A DNA stretch of 64,000 nucleotides from Trebouxia sp. TZW2008 (GCA_002118135.1 BDIU01000361.1:124176-188175), one strand, 5' to 3'. Counted from the stretch's first letter, positions 1-14,600 are shown. The notes: a model not told the origin generated them from the letters alone. Numbers and translations are program-made.

Positions 1-977
1 ACAAGCTTCAATGGTTGCAAACCGTGGATTTGCCAACTTCGATGAACGCGAAAGGGGAGAGGAGGTACAGATGCGCCAGGATCTCACACGCTTACCGCAT
101 GCACACGTTCTTGCCTAAAGTTATTTGCTGCACCGTGCCATGCTGTTGTCTCTCAAAAATCAATGCGATGAAGTGGCTCATCACATTGCTGCATGCTGTG
201 GTTGATGGCTTGACGCGCCGTAGCACACGTCTGAGCCCGGTCAACCAATAAACAACAGACTGCCTAAACTGATGATCAACGTAAGACCAGCGCACCGTCT
301 GTGGGTTGCAGCGTGTTCATTTTCGACGTGAGGAGGAGCGACTCCTGCGAGACTTGCTTGCGAAAGTGAAGAAGCAGACTGATGAGGTGGGCAGACAAAG
401 GAACCATGCTGCAGGCATAGCCTGACTTCAAGTTGCTGACACTCTTGCACCCCCTGTTCTGTAGACAGACAAAGCAGGAGCAGACAAGAGCAAGACAGAG
501 GAGCTGCAAAAGCTCAAGGTGACGCCTGTGTCTGTACGCAGCTGTTCAGGGCTTTTGAGAAGTTCTGCCGATGCTACCGTTCGGCAGCAAACAGCATAGC
601 TATTGTAGCTTAGCTCAAAATAGCTTTGCCCACACATTGCAAGCGATGAGCTCACAGCTGCAATCCCCTGCAGGCCATCGTAGGCAAATACAACATGAAG
701 GAGACTGATTTGGAAGGTATGCATGAGCTGTGTGCATCAAGCTGTTGCGGTGTAGCCCAGGCAACAACATGCGTTTGACCATCATTGCTGTCCATGTGCA
801 TATCAGTGCATTGTCAGCCAAAGACAGTCATGGCAGCACTTGTGCTTGTACGCTGCACATGATGATAGCTCAGCTTTGTGTTGACACTGCTTTGTCAGAG
901 ATTCAGCTTTTGAGTGAAACATGTCCCTTACTGTCATTGCTGCTGCAGAGCTCATCAAGTGGAAGCATGCAGTTTGA
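1..977 (+). CDS. IF1-like mitochondrial ATPase inhibitor (3' end, partial)
   Basis: Five exons are visible: up to 64 (open to the window edge), 312-386, 465-518, 674-716 and 949-977 (stop TGA). All joins are GT-AG and phase-consistent. The encoded tail reads GFANFDERERGEE, then FRREEERLLRDLLAKVKKQ, a Lys/Glu spacer, KAIVGKYNMKETDLEE and LIKWKHAV at the end. The Gly-Phe-x-x-(D/E)RE...EE followed by a charged amphipathic helix resembles the inhibitory region of mitochondrial F1F0-ATPase inhibitor IF1, and the C-terminal IKWKH recalls algal versions as I remember them. Established role of the family: binds F1 and blocks ATP hydrolysis when the membrane potential collapses. The start lies outside the window. 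It converges on the GH35 gene. Another small coiled-coil protein is possible. Confidence 0.55.
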
Positions 978-2331
978 CGTCTTCAAGTGGTGAACTTACT
1001 GTTGCCATTTTCCAGGCTGCATATGCACCTTCATATGTGAAAACTGCTCAGCAGACCTAAATTGTTCACGTGTCCTGCGCTATGCAATGGCACAATAGTG
1101 CTGATCACAATAACATTGCAGCTGTGTGCCTTCATGCAGTCTATCAGTGTACAACAGCATTCTAGCCCTTCACCAAAGTTCTGGCAGTGCGACCAATATC
1201 TGTTGGCTTGTCTTGCAACCGTCTGTAAACAACTGCTTGCCACCATGCATGAAATAGGTGCGATTGTTGTGGCATTTGCTGCTGTTGCGCTGGGTTTGCC
1301 CCAGACGTAAAGTCCAGCAGATGCACATGGTGCTTGCAAGTTGATTTTCACAATTGCATAAAATTTGCGATTTCATTAGAACGTCCAAAGCTATGCATTG
1401 ATGCACTGTAACCTGCTCAGAGACATTGCTGCATCAGCGTCCGTTCCAACAACACGAATCTGCGGTTGCCTACATGAGGCAGGGCTACGATGTCAAAACC
1501 GTTCAATGATCAGTCATGAAATCAGTCATGCCTGCGTGCTATCACAGTATCTTTGACCAATTTCAATATGGAAAGCAGTTCTTCCAGTTCAATGCAAACA
1601 CCCAATCCATTTCGATCCATTTGTTTACTGCTGCATCATCTGTTGTGGTCCCTTCAAGTTGCTAGTGCCTAGCACATGCTGCCAAAGCTTCTTGCCCTTG
1701 ACTGTCATGGGAGCACGTTCCGCTTGTGCATCTGGAGCTGAGTGTGGACCATAGAAATCTGGAGTCGTCACCAATGACACTGCAAACAACTTCCATCGTC
1801 GGGAGCTTACAGCACAGATTTAGTCAGAACTCAGCTTGATACAGATGCAGCAGCCTCAGCAGAGTCAAATCTAATCACTATACTCTGTGCGAAGTTTTGC
1901 GGCATGTGCATCAGCTTGGGTGTGAGTGGTGTCGCAGATACTCGTATGCCCAAGTGACCTTTGAGTCTCAAACAACTTCCATGCTTAATTCTTTCAGGGC
2001 TGTCGGAGAACAGAGTGACGCCAACTACGAGCGCCCACAGAAGCAGCATTGTGAAAGAACAGGCTAGCTGCACAGCATGCCATGGCGCAAATGGCCCCAA
2101 CTGCATGACAGGCTATGAAGCAAAATTTGGGCGCTGCAGTAAGCAGAGACCATTCTCTGCTTCGACAAAGCAAGTCTCAGATCATTGCATACTTCCCTGC
2201 TGCATCAGGTCATTGCCATCCTACGCATGCTTAGTTTGTTTTGACTTGTTGGCTACAATCTGCAAAAGTTGACAAGAGGGAACCCAATGTCAGCCATCTT
2301 CAGCACTGTCTTGTGTCTGGCACACTTGTAC
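978..2331. other. Convergent intergenic region
   Basis: This lies between the stop of the IF1-like gene and the stop of the beta-galactosidase gene. It should hold both 3' UTRs. No exon with flanking splice sites, no tRNA and no clear repeat was recognised. A TGTAA (the usual green algal polyadenylation word) occurs near 1409, but it is not diagnostic on its own. Confidence 0.4.
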
Positions 2332-5206
2332 TCAGAGCCAACATTGGTGACACGTCTTTCTTTGCTTTGCTTTATGTTCCTTTGTCTTTTTCTCACCTGA
2401 AGCTTGTTGTGGTGCATCTTCAACTTCCAGTAGAATTAGCTCATTCTCTCCATCTCTTAGGAAAGGTCCAGGGATGTACATGGTCATTTGAGGCCCAACC
2501 TTTGGCCAGTACCAACCCAAATTGATGCCATTCACAAACAACACGCCCTTAGCCCATCCTGGCATCGCTAAGAAGGAATCTGGCAAAATGCCATTGTCAC
2601 CTCGCAGGCTTGCATCAGCTTTGAAAGTACCCCTGCATGCCAATTGAACTGATGAAACTGCCTCAACACCGCAGTGGTCATCGCAAATTGATGCCATTCA
2701 AAACCAACACGCCCTTGGACCATCCTGGCATTGCTAGACAGCAATCTGGCAGAATGTGGCTTTCTCCTCTTAGACTTGCGTCAGCATTGAAAGTACCCCT
2801 GCATGCCAAGCAGATACCGTTAGAAAGGAAAACACAATTCAGAATTGATGCCATTTACATACAAAACGTCCTTGAATCATTGTCCTGGCATGGCTGAAGT
2901 TCATCTGGCAGAATGCTGCTGTCCTCTAGGCTTGCATCAGCGTACAAAGTATCACTGCATGCCAGTCAAACTGAGGAAGTTCCCTCAAAAATCACACTGG
3001 TCATCCCCAATTGACGCCGTTCACCAGGGATAAGCCCTTAGCTCATCCTGGCATGGCTAAGACAGAGGCTGGCAGAATACCACTGTTGCCTTTTGGGCTT
3101 GCGACAGCGTTGAAAGTACCCCTATCTACCAAGCAAATGATTCGGTACAACCAGCAACCAGTTCTGGCCGAGTCGATCCCGGATCGATGCCGTTCACAGG
3201 CAGCACCCATTTGAACCATCCTGGCATAGCTAAGAAGGAGTCTGGCAGGATGTTAATATCCCCTTTCAGGCTTGCATCAGCATTGAAAGTACCCCTGCAC
3301 GTCAGTCACTTGAGTGAAATCACAGGACGCAGTGATGAGTCCCCAAACTCTCCTTTCCACTTGAAATCACTTCCATGTCATGGCTGGTGTGATGGGTGCA
3401 GCATATTGCGTGTATCACGCCTATGCTGCATGTCAGAGATGCCACCTGCATTACTCAAATGTTTTGTGAAACATATTGCACATGCCCTCAAGCACTGGGA
3501 TACAATGCTGCACGCTCTGATACCATGTGAAGACTCAGACAGTCGTTGCATGCATGCTCAACATTGTTTGTGTTGACACATGTCCAGTCCATACCTGTAG
3601 AAAGTAGGGCTGGTCTGAACGTTTGGAGGGCTCTGTAGTGAAGCTGAAGAAGGGAAGGGGATGAGAGCAGTATCCTTGAGTTCCAAAGGGAACACTCTCC
3701 AATCCTCAAGCAGTCCATCTGCAGGCACGAGTTTATCAGGAAACTCAGCAGAAGAAGGTGCAGAACAGAGTAAAAGGAAAGAGATAGATGAAAAGAACAG
3801 ATCAAACAAAATCAGACAACAATATGCAGTCCTGCTGCAGGTCATGATAGGTCAGCGAAGATGCAATATTGTCATTACAACAGAGAAAGAAAAGATACAA
3901 CAGGAAGAAACAGCGACAGCACGGCACAGCACAGCACAGCACAGCACAGCACAGCACAGCACAGCACAGCACAGCACAGCACAGCACAGCACAGCACAAA
4001 GAAAAGCCAGGTCCACGCTGTTGGCATCGTACTATTAGCAGACCAGGAGTTGTAGTTGCTTATTTGTCAAGTCAATAGCACCTTGCCATTCAGGGAGACA
4101 TGACCAGACATGAGACCCTTGAGGTTCAGCACACCAAGGGACCCTAAGATGAGCAGTAGACAAGGCAAGTCAGCAGAACCCCATGAATTTGTGAAAAGTG
4201 ACAGCGCCTTACCATTCAGGTAGATATGGGACGACATCAACCCCTTTAGGTCAAATTTAGAGCCTGAATTGTCTCTTCCAATGGCCTCCACAAGGATATC
4301 CAATGTCAAGTGCCCCTTTGCCGTTTCAAGGTCGTTCAGGCCATGCAAGCTGACGTTGGTGTGCTTGTTGCGGTCTAGCGAAGCTACAATCTTGCCTTCC
4401 ACCAACACCTGCATACAGTGTTATTTTCCAGTCGCTACATTGATGACATCGCACGGTCATTCAGACCATGTAAGCTCACATTGGTGTGTTTGTTGCGGTC
4501 TAGTGAAGCTACAATCTTGCCTTCCACCAACACCTGCATACAATGTTATTTTTCAGTCATTACATTGACGACATCGCACGGACATGCAGACAATTCAAGC
4601 TGACATTGGTGTGTTTGTTGCGGTCTAGCGAAGCTACAATCTTGCCTTCCACCAACACCTGCATACAGTGTTATTTTCCAGTCGCTACATTGATGACATC
4701 GCACGGTCATTCAGACCATGTAAGCTGACATTGGTGTGTTTGTTGCGGTCTAGTGAAGCTACAATCTTGCCTTCCACCAACACCTGCATACAATGTTATT
4801 TTTCAGTCACTACATTGACGACATCGCACGGACATTCAGACGATTCAAGCTGACATTGGTGTGTTTGTTGCGGTCTAGTGAAGCTGCAACCTTGCCTTCC
4901 ACCAACACCTGTACGCAAGACTACGAGTTGCTTTGCTGCACAAGTATTCCAGTGTAAGGAGCGCCTTTGCCCTTACAAGGTCATTAAGACCATGCAAGCT
5001 GACATTGGTTTGCTTGTTGCAGTCTGATAAAGCCACCATCTTGCCCTCAACCAAAATCTAAGCACAGCATTGCATTGGTGTGCACAGCATGAGCATGATT
5101 TGAACAAGGACAGCAGGGTACTTGAGCTCAAATTGGGCAAGCTGCTCATTAGCATGCTCAGCATTGCAACATTCTTTGTTACCTGCATGCGGCATGGACA
5201 AACGGG

Positions 5207-5258
<52 letters not shown>

Positions 5259-8200
5259 CATGAGGAATGGTTGCCACTCTGGCATAATAACGTACAGGGC
5301 AAGGGATAGCAGGCTTAGCCTGAAGGACAGATAGCAGTTTCATCAAAATAGGTCTGACACAGACTTTGCCTCAACTGACAGTTCTGGTCCGTGACAGAGG
5401 GGGGTTTGGGTGAAAATGGGGTGCTCATCCAAAGCGCAGTAAAGCAATGTGACCAGGGGGCTGTTACAGAGAAGTGCTTCAGTTCACAGCCCTGGGAGGG
5501 GGTAAGGGGGGTTCTGAGGGGTTCATGGCTGGAGCTTACACTGGCATAGTCATGTACAGGGCGGGAGACTGTCCCCAAGGACAGTCAACAATGTTGTCAA
5601 AGTAGTTCTGATAGAGACTGTGCCTCAGTTGACAGTCCTGGTCAGGGGACAGAGGGTGGGAGGGGGGAAGACTTTGCCTAAAGGCCGGTAAAACAATGCA
5701 ATCATAGAGCTGTTACAGGGAACTGCTGCAACTGACAGCCGTGGAGGGGGGTCTCAGGGGGGGAGGTGAGATGGCTTACCCTGGCATAATCATGTACAGG
5801 GCGGAAGAAGTCCAGCTTGGCCTGAAGGACTAAAACACATTTCATTAAAAGATTTCTCATGGAGACTTTGCCTCAGCTGACAGACCTGGATGTGTTAACA
5901 GAGACTTGGGACTAGTGGGTCAAAGAAGGGGGAGGAGGGGGGTTGGACGTGTGGGGTTGAAGCTTACCCGAGCATAGTCATGTACAGGGCGGGAGATGTC
6001 CAGCTTGGCTCCACTGCGCAGAGCCTCGGCCTTGATGCGGGCTCTGTATAGGATCAATCCTCCTCTGCATGCGTCAAACCAGTTTAGCAATTGCAGACTT
6101 GGCGTTATTGCGTGCATAAGCCACACAGGCGTTCATCAAACAAGTGCTGCCATTGAGGATCACTCATCCTCTGTAGGCAGTGAGCCAGAGCCAGACGAAA
6201 ATGTGTGTTGCAACAGGTGTAGTATTGATACTATAAATTGTAGATGCTGCTGCAAGCCATGTACAGGATCAAACCTTCCCTGCACACCAAGCCAGCCTTA
6301 CATATCATATAAAAGTAAGTATAGACCTGAACCACAACCTTTACATTCATGCTAGAGGGTGAAACTGCTGCTGCCTGCACAGGATCAAACTTGCCCTGCA
6401 TGCAACAATCAATCAGTATGCACTATTTTCGTAGGGGACCAAAAGGCGGGTCTTATAGCCAATGATAGTGTATGCCAATGACAGTCTACGCCATCACAGT
6501 AGGCCCGCATAGCAAACTCAAATTGTCACATGAACTCAGGAACGCGCAAGGGCCCTGTATAGGATCAATTCTTGCCTGCACAATCAGCTGGCTGTATGAA
6601 TTATGGACTACTCATGATTCAAGTCACAGCCTGAGCCTTGATGCAGGCTCTGTAAAGAATCAGTCTCCTGCTGTGCAAAACAAGTCAGGGGTCTTGTATG
6701 TGTCTTGATAATTGACAGCATTCATGAACGTCCAACCTAGTGGAAGGCAACAAATAGTCACTGTTAGCAAGCAGCTGTTGGTCATGAGAGTCATGTCTGT
6801 GGCTGCAGCTGTTTGTGTAAACAGAAAGAAGAGTTAGGTGAATTACGTGACATCAAGCTTAATATTGATATGGGTCTAGACAGACAACAGAGCCATTAGA
6901 CCAGAAATTCACATGGTCCAGCATTTGTCAAGCACCACATAACTCCCCAAGTTCTGATCTGCTGCAACTCAACAAATTGTTCCTGCAAGCAAGACAAGTG
7001 TACATCACTGCAGTGACGCCTGAGATTGCATCGGTTTGCGCAGACAGCAGAATTTGGTTTTTTGACTTCCAGCAGATCAGGTTCAGGGGACAATGAGTGT
7101 TCCCTGCGAGATATCACAACCAGACAAGTCATCTGATACCATTCTCTGTCAAGAGCCATATGGAGCACCCCTGACCCTGATCTGCTGAAGCTCAACAACA
7201 TGTCACTGCAAGCCAGCAGCTGTAAGTCACCACAGTCAGGTCTACAGCTGCAGCTGTTTGTGCAAACAGGAGGAAGAGCTTGTGGAGTTTCGTACAATCA
7301 GGCTCAAAGTTAGTATGGATACTGACTCATGGAAGAACCAACACACCACGATTTAATTCAGTTCAACCATTTGTCAAGGACAATATAAAGCCATGACCCT
7401 GATCTGCGTCAACTCAACAAACTGGTACTGCTGTTTGCATGAGCTGACGCAGCCACAGTCCTTGCTGCAATGAACAATTCCTGCAAGCAAGCAGCAGTAG
7501 GTTGCTGTGTACTGACATTTGTCACTGCATCGCTTTGCAGACATGACAGGAACTGGTTGTTGATTCCAGCATATCAGGACGTGACTTAGTGTAAAAGCTA
7601 TGACGCATGCTGGGACCAAATCAGTCATCTGGTTCTAGCAACTGTCAGAGACCATGTAAAACCTTTAGGCCTACTTTGCTGCAACTCAACCAAGATTCGT
7701 GGCAAGGAAAGCAACTGTACGTCACTATACATTGAGGCCTATGCCTGCACCACTTTGCACAGATAGCAAAAAGGGTCTGGACACTTCCAGCAGATCCGAA
7801 TCAGGGACTAGTACATCAGCAACGACACATGCTGGGCACTAATCACGATTTCTAGCGTTTGACAGAGACCGTATTAACAACCCCAACCCCAATCTGCTGC
7901 AACTCAATTGTTCCTGCAAGCAAGACAACTGTACATCACTGCAGTGACGCCTGAGATTGCATCAGTTGACAAGATAGCAGAAATTGTTTGTTGGCTTCCA
8001 GCAGATCAGGGTCAGAGGGCTCAATCTGGAATCTGGTCTTGGAGAGATGTTGGAACCAGACAAGTCATCTGATACCATCATCTTTCAAAACCATATGGAA
8101 TTTCTGATCCTGATCTACTGCAACTGAAGAACACTGGTACTGCTGTCTACAAAAACTGATGCAGCCACAAACCTCACTGCAATTGCCTGTTCCTGCAAGC

Positions 8201-8625
8201 AAGCAGCAGTAGGTTCTTGTGCAGTGATATCTGTAGCTGCATCAATTTTATGCAGATAGCAAAAACTGGTCATTGATTTTGGCAGATCAAGGGTTGCATG
8301 TGGTAACGGCAACTGCCAGAACCACTAGATCAGGATCACATAGTTCTGCCACTTGTCAAGGAGCATATTGAATCCCTGACCCTGATCTGCTGAAGCTCGA
8401 CGAAGTATTTTCTGCAAACAAGACGACTGTGAGTCACTGCAGTGACAGTTGTGACTGCATCAGTTTGCACAGATAACAGAAAAGGGTGACTGTTTTCCAG
8501 CAGATCAAGGGTCAGCAGATTTGTATATGGTCCTTGATGCATAATAGATCCAGATGAATCATCTGATACCGACAACTGTCAAAGACCATATGAGATCTTC
8601 TGACTCTGCTCTGCTGCTCAACAAA

Positions 8626-8657
<32 letters not shown>

Positions 8658-11600
8658 TGCCCGACCGCTGCTATGGCAGGAATGGCGTTGGATGTCTCGC
8701 CTCAGCTATGCTCAATGCCATCCTGCCCACTTACACAAATTTCTCCAAACCCAAACAATTTCAAAGGAAACCAAAGCGCCCTTTTCTGAAGCATTGTAGG
8801 CGATGTCACAAGCTGACCTCAGCCTCACAGTACCGCAACCTCTCTTTATAACAACTGCATTGATTGTTGAGAAGAATGTCCTTACATCAAACTGTGCTTA
8901 CTCATAAGTAACACTGCAGTCGGAATGCAGTGCTTGGTTCCCAGCTGCATTGTCTGTACATTGAGGGTGTCCTTAGAGCCAGTGTTCTTATGAAGAGAAA
9001 TTACTGTAATCATAGCAGCACAAGCAATCACATAGATTTGCCTGCAACAGTGCGCTTATTCAGCTTTAGGGTCCATTTTGCATGAAGCTGCTAAAAGAAC
9101 AACTGCTGTTACAGTGTGGTGCTGCAATTGATATCACAGTGTTGTCGTTATGGACGACGTCACGGTCTGATTCAAATTGGAGATGAAGCTCACCCTTGGC
9201 CATATTCCTCCATTGGCAGGGGTCTCTTGGAAATGATCCCATCGCCAGGCCACAGCTGGGGCAGGGCCTCCAGCAGTGGCACAGACTGCTTCAGGTCCAC
9301 AGTGCCATATGCTTTGATGGTGGGTGGCGGTGGTGAATCTGGCAAGTCTGCTCCTGTGTGATGCTGGACAGCTGCTCTGATCATCTGCATGCCATTTCAT
9401 CGTTGATCAAACACACTTTTTGAGATATGTGTCACGGCCGTGGCAGGACCTCCAGCAGTGGCACTGACTGCTGAAAGCCTACAGTGCCAAAGGCTTGGAT
9501 GGTGGGCGGTGGTGAATCTGACGAGTCTGCTCCTGTGTGATGCTGGGCAGCTGCTCTGATCATCTGCATGCCATTTCATCATTGATCAAAAACACAATTT
9601 GAGACATGTGCCACAGCTGTGGCAGAGCCAGCAGCAGCAGACGCGGACTGCTTCAGGTCTGCAATGCCGTACGGTTTTATGGTGGGCGGCGGTGGTCAAT
9701 GTGGCAAGTCTGCTCCTGCATGCTGCTGGACAGCTGCTCTGATCGTCTGCATTATCAATGATAGCTTTTCAAATCTGTACCACAGCTGTGACAGAGCTCA
9801 CATGCGAGCTGCCTCACTACTCGTGCTATCATGGCCATACTCAACCTCAATACATGAGCCAATCAGGATAACAACTTGCATCAGACATACAGAGGGACAG
9901 ACACATACAAAGGGGGAGTTGGGGTTGGTCAAGCGGGGCAGCAGCTGAGCTCATATTAATTGGTTACTTCCCTACTTATAATTTCATGTTGACCTTCATG
10001 TTTCCACCTATTGATTGGCAAACGAGCCAAATGTGCACAGGAATGACTTCAGACACATAAAAATCAGATGCAGACAGCAGCTGACCTCATATGTGATGGG
10101 TCCTCCGATCACAGGTTGGCCATATGAACCAGCCTTACTAGTCACCATGATCATTTGCAAGATCAACATTGTTGCCTCACAAAATTGCTGCAGACATGCG
10201 GAGAGACAGACAAACTCAAATGAGGAAGGCCCTTGAGGAAGGTGCAGGAGGGGGGGGGGCTGTGAGGTTACTCAGCTGACCTCATACTTGTTGGGTCCCC
10301 CAGTTCCGGGCTGGCCATATGACCCAGCCTCACTGACCATGGTGTCGTAGTCATATGAGGTAATGTGCGGTTGGTAGCTCTCCCCTGCACCAGCCTCGGC
10401 ATATAACGCTATTCCGGCCCCTGCAAAGCCATTAGACTTTGAAAATCTGCCTCAAATACAGCGTGCGAGGCTTTGGACAGAATTGCTTGAGGTGTTGCAC
10501 TGCCTCTGTATACATCTGGCAGGATCATGGAGTCTTAGTATCAAGCACATCAATCATGACGGTGATGCAAGCTTACAAACAGGTACAGCTCAAGTACTAC
10601 ACAGTCACAGACAGAACACACTGAGCGGGAGGAAAGAGAGAGCAGGCCGAAAAGCCAATCCCTTCATGAGGGAGAAGACGCTGACCCGCTGTCCAGCCAG
10701 AGTTGGTCCCGCTGTGAGCCACCTAGAAGTTGACAGCACCGCCGTCCCACACATCGGAATCTCCAAGGAGCTATGTACAAGTTGATGAAGCAGATGTGCA
10801 ACACGATGCTTTTAGGAGGCAATAGCAACTGCACAGAAGCTGAAATGCCTTTCAGGCAAGGTTGGTACCACTGGAAGCTATGTAGAAGTTGACAGAACCA
10901 CTGCGCTGCTTTCTGCCTGATTTCAGTTGGCAGGCAACAGAATCTGCACAGCAGCTGCACAGAAGCTGACCTGCTGTCCAGCCAAAGTTGGTCCCTCCAT
11001 GAGCCATGTAGAAGTTGACAGAACCGCTGCCTTGCCCATATGCCAGTATCTCAGAGAAGCTGTCCGTAAGTACCTGCGCGCTGGTGTTGGCCATCTTCTC
11101 GCCCCAGTGCACCAACCAGCCGGGACTGCATTGCATAGAAAGGAAATAGTCAGGATGGCTAATTTAGTATTGTGGCTTTCCTGATTGGCTCAGGATCTCA
11201 GAGAAGCTGTCTGTGAATACCTGTACGCTGGTGTTGGCCATCCTTTTGCCCCAGTGCACCAACCATCCTGGGCTGCATTGCATGCAAAGCAAGGTTGAGC
11301 ATCAAAGGTTTCAAGCACAGGTGAGACGGTACGGTTTTGGTATTGTGGGTTTATGATTGGCTCAGATTCTCAAAGAAGCTGTCCGTGAGTACCTGCGCGC
11401 TGGTATTGGCCATCTTTTCACCCCAATGCACCGACCATCCTGGGCTGCATTGCATGCAAAGACAGGTTGAGTATCAGAGGTTTCATACCACATGTGAAAC
11501 GTGACAGATTGAGCATTGTGGGTTTCTGGCTGGCTCAGAATCTCAGAGGAGCTGTTCGTGAGTACCTGCGCTGTGGTGTTGGTCATTTCCTCAATCTGGT

Positions 11601-14600
11601 GCATCAACCACCCAGGGCTGTGCAGAAACGTAGTACAGATGTAGTAAGGAGATGCTGATTGGCCCAAAAGTTTGATCATTGTCTCAAAGTAGCAAGCATC
11701 TGATGTGCACAAACAATAAACAATGTATCTTGAATTCTGTCAGACCGCAAATCAGTCATTGTAGATGGGGTTTTAAACTCACTAGAACTTGTCACACAGG
11801 GCAGACTACTTGCCAGGCGTTGTCCATGCTTCAGGCTGACCAAAGCAGGATGACGCATTGGATTTTACACAGTGAATGGGATGTTGCACAGTAAGCTGTA
11901 TGTTAAACAGTGAATGGTGCGTCACAGAGGGAATGCAATGACAAACAAGAAATGGGATGACACACAGCAACTAGAACATCACATGCTGATTGAAAGGACA
12001 CACAGCACATGTCATGTTGTACAACGAATTGTATGTCATACAGTAAACAGGCTGTCACACAGGAAACCAGATGTCATGCAGCAGACAGGATCTTGCACAC
12101 TAACTAACCTATTGAAAAGTACATGAGGCATTTTGCACTGAATCGGTGTTACAGAGTTGGTACTCACTAGAATTCAGCACAAAGTGCTGGTGACTTGCCA
12201 GGCGCATTGTAGCTGGTCTGTGCTCCGAAGGCATATGTCAAGTTGTACCAGGCCGGCCCAAAGTCCACCACACTGCAAGAAGACAAGAATAAGTTTAGCA
12301 GTCAAAGCCCTTTGTTGGCTGTACAAAATTTGCGACACTGCACAAGTACAAAGCAAGCAGGTAGAGCCTCCTGTTGGGTTGAAACATGAGCAGGAAAGTG
12401 TTTGTCTGTGCTCTCAAGGCATATGTCAAGTTGTACCAGGCTGGCCCAAAATCCACCACACTGCAAGAACAGAACATGAAATTTGCCAGTCAACACCCTT
12501 TGTTGGCTGTGCAAAAGTTGCGACACTGCCCGAGTACAAAGCAAGCAGGTAGAGCCTGCTGTTGGGTTGAAACATGAGCAGAGAAGAACTGGTTTGTGCT
12601 CCAAAGGCATATGTCAAGTTGTATCAGGCTGGCCCAAAATCCACCACACTGCAAGAACAGAACATGAAATTTGCCAGTCAACACCATTTTTTGGCTGTGC
12701 AAAATTTGCCAGGCAGTACAAAGCAAGCAGGTAGAGCCTCCTGTTGGGTTGAGACATGAGCAGGATTTGTCTGTGCTCTGAAGGCATCTGTCAAATTGTA
12801 CCAGGCTGGCCCAAAATCGACCACACTGCAAGAATAGAAAGAAAGCATCAAAGTTTGAATTTCAATTCAATCTAAATCTTCACTGTGCAGCAGGCACAGC
12901 GCAGGGACAGGTGTGAATGCAAGGATTCTACAAAGAGGGTGCCAGATGCAGCTGAGCATGAGCTCTCTGCATACATTGTCTAAAGATTACGCCGTTGCGA
13001 GTGTATCACGTGAGGCTGAGACCAAGGTGCAGATACCATCTGACAGTCAGATCATGGCGCCAATATGACCTCAAGGTTGTATCCTGACAAGACCATCACC
13101 TGAAGGCTTTTTTTCACTCACTCTTGTCACTTTTTGGGACAAATTCTCATTTTGGTTTGCCAATTTTTTGTTCTGGTTTGTGATGTCAGACAATGCTTTG
13201 TTGGTTTGAATTCTAAGATTTACTCGATGAATTCTGTGACAGTTTTAAAGTTGAAGAAAAGCTTTGCTTTCTGTCTGATGATCAGACAGTGATGCATGCT
13301 TTACCTGAATGTTTCAACAGCAGGCAAGCTGCCACTTCTGCGCTACAGGGTAGGCCATGTTGCATGCCTCACCTGGAAATGTCAGCAGGGTCAGTGCATG
13401 CATTGCATGAAGTTGACCCGAGATTCAACACCCCAAGGAGTTCAACTCTGAGACATGCACATTTTGAGAGTCAGACCATAGTGCATGCATCACCTGAAAA
13501 TTTTGTCGCCTGGCAAGCTGCCCTTTTCCACATTCCCAGGAGGGACAATGCACACAACATCTGAAGTTCAGACACTGATGCATGAGTTCTTGCAGGGCGA
13601 CGTTGTTGTGCATGCATTGCTGGGGTGTGTATTCGCCATGCAGCATCAAAACTATGATGAAACTGTTTGATGCTGCATGTTTCACCTGAAGATTTCGTCG
13701 CCTGGCAAGCTGCCCTTTTCAACATTCCCAGGAGGGTCAGTGGTGAACAGCACAATCTCGTCTCCTAAAGCCTTTCTGGCTAGCTTCACCAAGTGGCGCA
13801 TGTAGTGCTTGTCCTTTGCATCTCCAATGAAACCATATTCATTTTCCAGCTGCAAAAGACACATGAAACTTTATTGGGTCAAAGACTTCCCAAAGATTGC
13901 TGTCGCCAGCTTCACCAGGTGGCGCGTGTAGTGCTTGTCTTTTGCATCTCCAGTAAAACACTTCTCGATCTCTAGCTGCACATAAGAAGAACACCCTTTA
14001 CAGTATTGCCAGAGGACTGCTGTGGCTGTGACAAGCAGAGCATGTAGTGCTTGTCCTGGGCATCTCCAATCACGCCATAAATGTGCTCTAACTGCAAAAG
14101 AGAAAAGACCCTTTACCATCTTCAACAGCACTGCTATGTTGATGACCACGTGATCGTCAGCGCAAAATTGCTTGAAAGGGAGATCAAGACACAGTGGTGG
14201 TGAGTGACACCTTCGCTGCTTTCTGGCTAGCTTTACAAGGTGGTGCATGTGCTGTTTGTCCTTTGCATCTCCAATACCATACTTGTTCTCCAACTGCAAA
14301 ACAAAAAAGTCTCCTCATCATCTTCAACAGCACTGATGGTTTGATGTCCTTGCTGTCGTCAGCGCAATAATGCGTGAAAGGGAAACAAAGGGACAGGGAT
14401 CAACAGTACAACCTCATCTCCTACAGCCTTTCTGCCTAGCTTCACCAAGTGGCGCATGTACTGCTTGTCCTTTGCGTCTCCAACGAAACCATACTCGTTC
14501 TCCAACTGCAAAACAGACAAGTCCCTTTAACGTCTTCAACAGCGCTGCTGTATTGGACCATGTGACCGTCAGCGCAAAATTGCTTGAAAGGGAGACCAAG

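Noticed and set aside
3661..4055. Long open frames rich in Thr-Ala-Gln-His-Ser across the CAGCA run
   Set aside because: The frames are created by a 5-bp microsatellite, which is open in all phases. They lie inside a GH35 intron on both strands and carry no family motif.
4409..4920. A tandem-repeat protein made of four 42-residue repeats
   Set aside because: The units are 125 bp, so the frame changes at each unit, and each unit has its own acceptor. They are copies of a GH35 exon edge on the opposite strand.
5058..5334. Gly-Arg-Gln-Ala and Cys-Leu-Pro-Ala repeat proteins
   Set aside because: These are translations of the GGCA tetranucleotide repeat within an intron.
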